Positions 14,711 to 20,489 of a DNA stretch of 22,706 nucleotides are shown here, in pieces. The DNA is from Victivallales bacterium (GTDB lineage: Bacteria; Verrucomicrobiota; Lentisphaeria; Oligosphaerales; Oligosphaeraceae): assembly GCA_017964325.1 (NCBI GenBank), contig JAGCSE010000076.1, forward strand, positions 1 through 22,706, in the 5' to 3' direction. Within the stretch, counting starts at the first letter, position 1; each line of letters opens with the position of its first letter. The notes beneath the pieces are model-generated. The model did no database searches. It was not told the origin of the DNA and saw nothing but the letters and a program-made list of their open reading frames with translations. The translations under genes were made by a program, and so were the position numbers.

Positions 14711-15021
14711 TCAAAAATTCCTTTTTTCTGTGGACGCTTTCACGCCGTCGCCACAGCTTTCGCCGCTTCCCATGGCCAACTGACGAAACGCCCGTCTTTC
14801 CGTGTTTTCTTCTTTTTCAACTCCATCGGGAACATTGGAGCGCCATCCATACAAGATGACAAAATGGATAATATATCCTCTCTTTTGCATTTTCGCCACT
14901 TGCCAGACTAAAAATCCGCAATCGTTCACCGTCTTTTTTGCCATTCCATAATTTTCCATTATAATATCCATATATTCTCAACGCATCCATGCACAACAAC
15001 CATCAAAAGGAGCCTCTTTTC
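14711..15021. promoter_or_regulatory. Divergent region: rpsB leader and oxidoreductase promoter
   Basis: This 311-base gap lies between rpsB (minus) and the oxidoreductase (plus). ATTATAAT at 14958-14965 is its own reverse complement and offers a TATAAT box in each direction. For rpsB this would give a leader of about 240 bases. Just ahead of the rpsB ribosome binding site, CTGTGG and CCACAG on the minus strand can pair, with ACG/CGT inside across a small bulge; S2 autoregulation through such a hairpin is possible but unproven. An 86-codon open frame (14711-14971, minus) ends exactly against the rpsB start, but I see no family or good ribosome binding site for it. Confidence 0.5.
14938..14965 (+). 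promoter_or_regulatory. Candidate sigma70 promoter of the oxidoreductase gene
   Basis: TTGCCA at 14938-14943 and a perfect TATAAT at 14960-14965 are separated by 16 bases. Transcription would start near 14972, giving a leader of about 50 bases. This is the best promoter match seen in the window. Confidence 0.5.
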
Positions 15022-16086
15022 ATGACTCAGCTCAGAATCGGCATCATCGGACAAGGTCGAAGCGGACGCAACATCCACGCGGAATTCCTCAAGAACATCC
15101 CCGAAAAATTCAAAATCGTCGCCGTCAGCGACTATCTTGCGGACCGTTGCCAACGTGCACGGGACGAATACGGCTGCGAAGCCTACCAAGACTACCGGGA
15201 AATGATCAACAACAAGGATTTGAAGCTCGATCTCGTTGTCAATTCGACTTTTAGTGATCTGCACGCCCCCATTTCGAAGGAAATCATGGAAGCGGGCCTC
15301 AACGTCCTCTCCGAAAAGCCTTTCGCACAGACCGCCGACCAAGTCCGCGAACTCATCGGCGTCTCGAAGCGCACAGGCCGTCTGCTCGCCGTCTTCCAGC
15401 AGTCACGCTTCGCCCCCTATTACCGCCAAATCCAAAAGGTCATCCTTTCGGGAGTCCTCGGCGACATCAAGATGGTAAAAGTCGCTTTCAACGGATTCGC
15501 AAGACGTTATGACTGGCAGACACTGCAATGCCATAACGCGGGCGGCCTCTACAACACAGGGCCGCATCCACTCGACCAAGTCCTCGGTTTCATCGGCCGC
15601 GACATCATGCCCAACGTCTGGTGCAAGATGGACACCGTCTGCACGCTCGGCGACGCGGAGGATTTCTGCAAGCTGATCCTCTCCTATCCAGGCCGCCCGA
15701 CCATCGACCTCGAAGTCTGCTCCAACACCAATTTCTCCCCCTATACCTATTTGATTTACGGCACTTACGGCAGTCTCATGGGCAGCATGACCCATATCGA
15801 CTGGAAATACTACATTCCCGCTGAAGCCCCCGCCATCAAGTTGGAAAAAGACCCGCTGCCAGGCCCGTCCTACTGCTCCGACAAGCTCGTCTTCCACGAA
15901 GACCACTGGGATGTCCCGCCAGAAGACAAAGACCTTTTCAACTCCATGGCCGCCCGCTTCTACGACAACCTCTACGACGCCCTCACGACTGGCGCCGCCC
16001 TCGCGATCCCGCCAGAGCAAGTCCTCCAGCAGATCGCCATCATCGAAGAATGCCACAAGCAGAACCCGCTGCCAAAGAAATTCTAA
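15022..16086 (+). CDS. Gfo/Idh/MocA-family NAD(P)-dependent sugar oxidoreductase
   Basis: The start at 15022 is preferred over an in-frame ATG at 14989, because AAAAGGAG lies 9 bases upstream and the Rossmann fold then begins at once. The 354-residue protein binds NAD(P) through GIIGQGRSGRN (residues 8-17). SEKPFAQT at 97-104 holds the conserved EKP lysine (Lys99). GGLYNTGPHPLDQ at 174-186 supplies the C-terminal catalytic His182 and Asp185. Family members oxidise or reduce sugars, inositols and their derivatives. It is a single-gene unit with its own promoter and is followed by a double-hairpin element and a terminator-like stem. The substrate is not evident. No signal peptide is present, so it is cytoplasmic. 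Confidence 0.92.
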   Translation: MTQLRIGIIGQGRSGRNIHAEFLKNIPEKFKIVAVSDYLADRCQRARDEYGCEAYQDYREMINNKDLKLDLVVNSTFSDLHAPISKEIMEAGLNVLSEKPFAQTADQVRELIGVSKRTGRLLAVFQQSRFAPYYRQIQKVILSGVLGDIKMVKVAFNGFARRYDWQTLQCHNAGGLYNTGPHPLDQVLGFIGRDIMPNVWCKMDTVCTLGDAEDFCKLILSYPGRPTIDLEVCSNTNFSPYTYLIYGTYGSLMGSMTHIDWKYYIPAEAPAIKLEKDPLPGPSYCSDKLVFHEDHWDVPPEDKDLFNSMAARFYDNLYDALTTGAALAIPPEQVLQQIAIIEECHKQNPLPKKF

Positions 16087-16099
16087 TTCGAGATGAACG

Positions 16100-16147
16100 G
16101 GAGCAAAGGTCGCACTCTGTGCGACCTTTGCGCAACGCGCAAACTCC
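16100..16147. repeat. Double-hairpin element, copy 2
   Basis: The first hairpin is a perfect 13-bp stem, GCAAAGGTCGCAC with GTGCGACCTTTGC (16103-16131), around loop TCT. The second is TTTGCGC-AAC-GCGCAAA (16127-16143). They share TTTGC at 16127-16131, so the longest forms exclude each other. GGAG (16100-16103) and CTCC (16144-16147) can close both. The core is nearly identical to copy 1 at 8788-8826, differing mainly by one inserted G. It begins 14 bases past the oxidoreductase stop codon, so it may act as a terminator or 3'-end stabiliser. Confidence 0.82.
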
Positions 16148-16150
16148 GCT

Positions 16151-16241
16151 GTCTAATCGTCTAACCGTCTCCCGTCTCCCGTCTCCCGTCTAACGTCTTG
16201 TCGTCTATCGTCTCCATCACGTCTCACGTCTCACGTCTCAC
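16151..16241. repeat. GTCT-unit tandem array 3
   Basis: About twelve units start with GTCT: GTCTAATC, GTCTAACC, three GTCTCCC, GTCTAAC, GTCTTGTC, GTCTATC, GTCTCCATCAC and three GTCTCAC. The order, AATC-type first and CAC-type last, matches arrays 1 and 2 but is more diverged. It is followed by GCCCCCC and six A, as after array 1. Confidence 0.88.
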
Positions 16242-16250
16242 GCCCCCCAA

Positions 16251-16272
16251 AAAAGCAATCCTGGTTGCTTTT
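16251..16272 (+). terminator. Terminator-like hairpin, possibly bidirectional
   Basis: AAAAGCAA (16251-16258) pairs perfectly with TTGCTTTT (16265-16272) around loop TCCTGG. The T-rich 3' arm suits plus-strand termination of the oxidoreductase transcript, and the A-rich 5' side would give a T run on the minus strand as well. It lies 165 bases past the oxidoreductase stop and about 170 bases past the stop of the converging gene. Confidence 0.6.
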
Positions 16273-16303
16273 ACCTCCCCCAGCAGGTGGGTGCAATGGC
16301 GTC

Positions 16304-16322
16304 GCCAACACGCGGTTTGACA
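16304..16322 (+). repeat. 19-base motif following array 3
   Basis: GCCAACACGCGGTTTGACA matches 12399-12417 at 17 of 19 positions and lies in the same orientation relative to its array. It is followed directly by TGAGACGCGAGACG, which is nearly the reverse complement of the array units on the other side. Confidence 0.65.
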
Positions 16323-16443
16323 TGAGACGCGAGACGCGAACAAAAGACATAAAGACGATAAGACATGGGAGGAAGAGAGTGCATGATGATTATTTGGCTG
16401 CGGCTTGACCGCTCCAGGTTATCTGTGTTACCTTTGCCATTGA

Positions 16444-17547
16444 TTATTTCAATTTCTGGGATAATTTCAACAGGAATTGACGGTTGTCCGCCGAAAGATA
16501 CCGCATGGTCCCCCCCATGCGGTTGAACGTCTTGCAATAGCGCAGATAATAGGCGGGATTGTCCATCGGCGGCTCGCCATCCTTGCTCCAATCCCAACTG
16601 CTTTTCGCCAAATCCACCACCAGCATATAGTGGTTGTCGATATGCCGCCCTGCCTGTATTTCCATATTCTGCGACATCGACAGTGATTTCTCGAATATCA
16701 TCGGCGACATAACTGCCGATCCGACCGATAGATACACGCCGCCTTCCAAATGATGCACCTGCTCCGCGAACGTCAGGAAATCGCGCTCCGCAGCACGACC
16801 GATGGCCGCCCCGCAGTTCATCGGATGCGTGTAGATGATGTCGTGCCCAAACATCGGATGGCTCGTGAACGGCACATGCAGACGATAGGCGTTCGCCTGT
16901 GCGCTGTACTTTTTATATGGATGCGGAATGGACATCCAGCCAGGCTTCAACTTGAACGTCTCAATCGTCTTCAGTAAATCCGCAGCTCCAGCCGCCCAAG
17001 CAGGCTCGTCCGCAACCCGTTTTTTAATCTCTTCTCTAAGCCATTCAGCATCAGGAATCTGCAACCCTTCATGTTCAATCATCGCACCGACCGATTCGCC
17101 GTAGCCCAGCCCTTCGTATGCACCGACGACGATCGCCAAGTTGATGTAATATCCCGTCTCCTGCCAGATGCCGAACTGGCCTTGCTTCACATTTGCGCGA
17201 ACGTCTTCGCTGGACTGCCCCAAAAAGGAAAATTCCCAGTCGTGGATGATGCCCGCGCCGTTTGTCGCAAGATGCGTCAGCCAGCCACGTTCCATCAAAT
17301 CCACCATAAGCGGGCCAAGACCGTTTTTGATGGAATGCGCCCCGAACGCCATCATGACAGGACGGCCGTTCGCGCGGGCCCTCCGAATCCGCTCCACGAC
17401 TTCATCCATCAGCGTGTCGTCGATTCCGCAGTCATCCGGCATGGGCGTGTCAAGCCGCACATAGTCCCGTTCGATATAAACTTTGTTATATCGTTCGCTC
17501 AATGGCTTGATTTTCAGCAAATGGCGGTCAAATTGTGGATATGGCAT
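16444..17547 (-). CDS. Deoxyhypusine-synthase-like NAD-fold protein of unknown function
   Basis: The 367-residue protein starts at 17547, well supported by AGGAG 6 bases upstream. I do not recognise an established bacterial enzyme. The segment FGAHSIKNGLGPLMVDLMER followed by THLATNGAGIIHDWE (residues 68-105) resembles the layout of deoxyhypusine synthase and related Rossmann-type proteins, where a glycine-rich loop and an acidic residue contact NAD. Later blocks include HVPFTSHPMFGHD (224-236), YTHPMNCGAAIGRAAERD (239-256) and LEGGVYLSVGSAVMSP (267-282), the last also suggesting a nucleotide or sugar pocket. It has no signal peptide. It diverges from a large putative glycosidase across 90 bases. 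The deoxyhypusine link rests on short motif similarity only. Other NAD- or metal-dependent folds are possible. Confidence 0.7.
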   Translation of the reverse strand: MPYPQFDRHLLKIKPLSERYNKVYIERDYVRLDTPMPDDCGIDDTLMDEVVERIRRARANGRPVMMAFGAHSIKNGLGPLMVDLMERGWLTHLATNGAGIIHDWEFSFLGQSSEDVRANVKQGQFGIWQETGYYINLAIVVGAYEGLGYGESVGAMIEHEGLQIPDAEWLREEIKKRVADEPAWAAGAADLLKTIETFKLKPGWMSIPHPYKKYSAQANAYRLHVPFTSHPMFGHDIIYTHPMNCGAAIGRAAERDFLTFAEQVHHLEGGVYLSVGSAVMSPMIFEKSLSMSQNMEIQAGRHIDNHYMLVVDLAKSSWDWSKDGEPPMDNPAYYLRYCKTFNRMGGTMRYLSADNRQFLLKLSQKLK

Positions 17548-17637
17548 TTTTTTCTCCTGATTCCATGTAATTTTTCATGAACGATATTAATGTAACGCCA
17601 TGTCTTTTGCTTATCAATCACAGCCCTGCCACAAACC

Positions 17638-19542
17638 ATGACCATGCACAAAATCAACATCGCCCCGCTTCTCGTCAACCGTGCGGAAGAAATCGTCAGC
17701 GACTTGACGGACCTCTACAAAAAGAAAATCATCGACTCCGTCGCCTTTTCCTTCACGCTCGTTCCGGAAGGCATTCCACCGCTCGACAAGGCAGCCGAAT
17801 GCGCACGCCGCTTCAAAGTATTCCGTAAGTTGCTGAAAGCCAACAAGGTACCAACGGGCATCCTAATCCAGGCCACGTGGGGCCACGGCTGGGTGCCAGA
17901 TACTCCCACGGATTTCCAACTGATACGCCGCATCGACGGCAACAGCCAATACACGATGTGCCCCGAAGGCGAACCGTTCCGCGAATACGTCCGCAAGGCC
18001 ATCATGACCGCAGCAGCCGCCAAGCCTGATTTTTTCATGCTCGACGACGATACGCGTTTCATCACAGGCCGTTCCGCCTGTTTCTGCCCCCTCCACACCG
18101 CCCTTTTCAATGAAAAGACGGGCCGCAATCTCACATCGGACCAACTGCGCGAAGCCGTCAAGTCATCCGTCGAGGACGCACATATCATGGATGATATCTT
18201 GCAGGAATCCATGAACAAATACGCGCGTCTCATCCGCGATTCCATCGATGCCGTCAATCCCGACATCCCATGCAGCTTCTGCCTCTGCTCACAGGACGTC
18301 CGCCACGCGCCCTCCGTCGCGAAAATCCTCGCGGGCAAATCCAACGACACCGTCATCCGCATCAACAACGCCCGCTATCTGCAGGATTCCTTGCGCGGCA
18401 TCCCCGCATGGCTTCTTTTTACCGCCACGCAAGTCGCTGCATTCGATGATGATGTGACGCTTATCTGTGAACCCGACACCTTCCCCCAGAACCGCTACTC
18501 CACCTCCGCTGCCACGCTCCGCATGCACTTGGTCATGTCCGCCCTCGAAGGCTGCAAAGGCGGCAAATTCTGGATTACGCGAATGTCCACCTTCGAGCCC
18601 AAATCCGGCAAGGCGTACCGCAAGGCACTTGCAGATGTAAGTCTCCAACTGGAAGCCATCTATGCCATGAAGCCATCATGGCGCGGCATCTGCATCCCCA
18701 TGCCCCCAAAGCCTGTTTTCAATTATCCAAACAGCCCCACCATCGGCGGCTGGCATGAGACTGTCGGCCGCATGGGCCTCCCATTCCATTTCTCCAAACG
18801 CCCCGACGGCCCCGTCGCCCTCTCCGCTTTGCAAGTCAATGTGTTTTCCGATGATGAAATCAAGGAGCTTTTCAATCACAACGTCCTGCTCGACGGCTGC
18901 GCGGCTCTCGCCTTGACGAAGCGCGGCCTTTCCGACCTCTGCGGCTGCACGGCCGAACCATGGACATTGGAGCATGTTACATACGAACAGGAAGACGGCC
19001 ATGAAATCATGCCGTTCAACAACAGCGGCATCGCACTGCTCCGTCCCGCTGACGGAACAACCGTCCTGACAAATCTTTACCATCGCGCGTTCATGTTCGA
19101 CACCCATCAGCGGAAGCTCGCCCCAGGCGCCGTCCTTTATAAGAAGCCCGACGGCACGTCCGTCATCACCTTCGCCCATGACTACGGCTGGAACGACGGC
19201 CTCCGCTCCTTCGGAATGTTCAACGAAACACGCAAACAACTGCTTGCCAAATGCTTCCAAAAGCTCAACGCCGCGCCTGTCTGGTATCCGGAAGATGCGG
19301 AAATCCTCTTGAAAGCCGCCGTCCTGCCCGACGGCTCCAAAATCGCTGTCGCCCTCAACATCGGTCTTGACACGTTGGATGACCTCCCGCTCACCGGCCC
19401 GTGGACGCAAGCCACGATACCTCAACACCTTTCCACCGACGGAACATGGCAACCAATCGCCGCTGAACGCCATGCAGACAGCGCACTTATCATCAAAAGA
19501 CAACTGAAGCCTCTGGATTTCATCCTGATTAAATTCTCATAA
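17638..19542 (+). CDS. Large putative TIM-barrel glycoside hydrolase (GH42-like or unclassified)
   Basis: This 634-residue cytoplasmic protein (no signal peptide) has the look of a clan-A TIM-barrel hydrolase followed by a beta-rich C-terminal domain. Candidate barrel motifs are LIQATWGHGW (76-85), FFMLDDDTRF (132-141), CSFCLCSQDVRH (212-223) and LICEPDTFPQNRYSTS (275-290), where Glu278 could be catalytic. The region after about 400 is rich in beta strands and ends in a small domain (LKPLDFILIKFS), as in beta-galactosidase-like enzymes. The catalytic pair cannot be assigned with certainty. The ATG at 17638 and another two codons later are both possible; neither has a clear ribosome binding site. 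The esterase gene follows 52 bases downstream. Alternatives include a distant GH-A family or a sugar-binding protein without activity. Confidence 0.65.
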   Translation: MTMHKINIAPLLVNRAEEIVSDLTDLYKKKIIDSVAFSFTLVPEGIPPLDKAAECARRFKVFRKLLKANKVPTGILIQATWGHGWVPDTPTDFQLIRRIDGNSQYTMCPEGEPFREYVRKAIMTAAAAKPDFFMLDDDTRFITGRSACFCPLHTALFNEKTGRNLTSDQLREAVKSSVEDAHIMDDILQESMNKYARLIRDSIDAVNPDIPCSFCLCSQDVRHAPSVAKILAGKSNDTVIRINNARYLQDSLRGIPAWLLFTATQVAAFDDDVTLICEPDTFPQNRYSTSAATLRMHLVMSALEGCKGGKFWITRMSTFEPKSGKAYRKALADVSLQLEAIYAMKPSWRGICIPMPPKPVFNYPNSPTIGGWHETVGRMGLPFHFSKRPDGPVALSALQVNVFSDDEIKELFNHNVLLDGCAALALTKRGLSDLCGCTAEPWTLEHVTYEQEDGHEIMPFNNSGIALLRPADGTTVLTNLYHRAFMFDTHQRKLAPGAVLYKKPDGTSVITFAHDYGWNDGLRSFGMFNETRKQLLAKCFQKLNAAPVWYPEDAEILLKAAVLPDGSKIAVALNIGLDTLDDLPLTGPWTQATIPQHLSTDGTWQPIAAERHADSALIIKRQLKPLDFILIKFS

Positions 19543-19594
19543 TATCATCTTTCACCTCCATTTAATCATCCCCCCAAAAAAGAGAAACATATCC

Positions 19595-20431
19595 ATGAAA
19601 CATTTCATTCTAGCCATTTTATTACTCACTGCCACATGCGTTTTCGCCCAAGCCACCGCCAATCGCATTGTCATGAAAGACATCTGTTACCGCGCCGATG
19701 AGGAATATACAAATGATTATATAAAAGAAAGATGCGTTCTCGACATCAACGCTCCCGAAAACGCAAAAGACTGTGTTGTCATCGTCTGGTATCATGGCGG
19801 CGGTCTCACCGGCGGCTCGAAAAGTGTTCCAACGCAATTCTTCGAACGCAACAAAAAGCAACCTGTCATCGTCTGCGGCATGGGTTACCGACTTGCCAAA
19901 AAGAATGGCTGCAAGGTCGTTGACTGCCTTCAAGACGCCGCCGCAGGCTTGGCATGGGTTTTGAAAAACATCCAGAACTATGGCGGCGATCCACAAAAAG
20001 TCTTCGTAAGTGGCCATTCTGCAGGAGGTTATCTGACGCTTATGCTTGGCATGGATCCCAGATGGCTCGCGCCCTATGGCTGTTCGCCGTCACAACTCAA
20101 GGGACTCATTCCTGAAAGCGGCCAGTGCATCTCGCATTTCACCTATCGCGAGGAGAAGGGCATGAAAAAAACGGACCCGCTTGTCGATGACATGGCTCCC
20201 ATCTTCTATGCGAAGAATGCCGCGCAAATTCCGCCAATTCTGCTACTTACAGGTGATCGCGAAATGGAGATGCTCGGTCGTTACGAAGAGAACGCCCTGC
20301 TCCGCCGTATGTTGCTCATCAACGGCCATAAGGATGTCACGCTTTATGAATTCCAAGGCTATGGTCACAGCATGACCACGCCCGCCATCGACCCGCTCAT
20401 TAAATTTGTAAACAGATTGTCTAATTTGTAA
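19595..20431 (+). CDS. Secreted alpha/beta-hydrolase esterase
   Basis: The 278-residue protein has a signal peptide (MKHFILAILLLTATCVFAQA) and an alpha/beta-hydrolase domain of the carboxylesterase / BD-FAE type. The oxyanion-hole motif HGGG is at 67-70, the nucleophile elbow GHSAGG at 140-145 gives Ser142, the acid is probably Asp221 in LTGDRE and the base His258 in GYGHSM. Such enzymes cleave acetyl, feruloyl or other acyl esters from polysaccharides or small substrates. AGAGAA about 9 bases ahead of the ATG is a modest ribosome binding site. A run of six C and six A just upstream (19570-19581) resembles the run that follows the GTCT arrays. It lies between the large glycosidase and the modular protein, all on the plus strand. 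Confidence 0.87.
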   Translation: MKHFILAILLLTATCVFAQATANRIVMKDICYRADEEYTNDYIKERCVLDINAPENAKDCVVIVWYHGGGLTGGSKSVPTQFFERNKKQPVIVCGMGYRLAKKNGCKVVDCLQDAAAGLAWVLKNIQNYGGDPQKVFVSGHSAGGYLTLMLGMDPRWLAPYGCSPSQLKGLIPESGQCISHFTYREEKGMKKTDPLVDDMAPIFYAKNAAQIPPILLLTGDREMEMLGRYEENALLRRMLLINGHKDVTLYEFQGYGHSMTTPAIDPLIKFVNRLSNL

Positions 20432-20489
20432 TCCATAAATATTGTTTTCGTAACACTCTGTTCTTCAATAAGATAAGGGAAGACAAAAT

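Larger units (their letters stand above)
16087..16443. other. 357-base non-coding repeat region
   Basis: Between converging genes lie, in order: double-hairpin copy 2 (16100-16147), GTCT array 3 (16151-16241), a C6A6 run (16243-16254), a terminator-like hairpin (16251-16272), the 19-base motif (16304-16322) and GAGAC-type units in reverse orientation (16323-16336). After that, 16337-16372 has further loosely spaced AGAC motifs. From about 16373 to 16443 nothing was recognised. No coding sequence is convincing in this stretch. Confidence 0.8.

Noticed and set aside
16100..16147. Possible integron attC site or folded single-strand recombination site
   Set aside because: No conserved GTTRRRY/RYYYAAC ends, no cassette-like gene and no integrase were seen.
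18676..19503. 275-codon minus-strand frame opposite the large glycosidase
   Set aside because: Antisense shadow; no motif or ribosome binding site, and the plus-strand frame spans the whole region.
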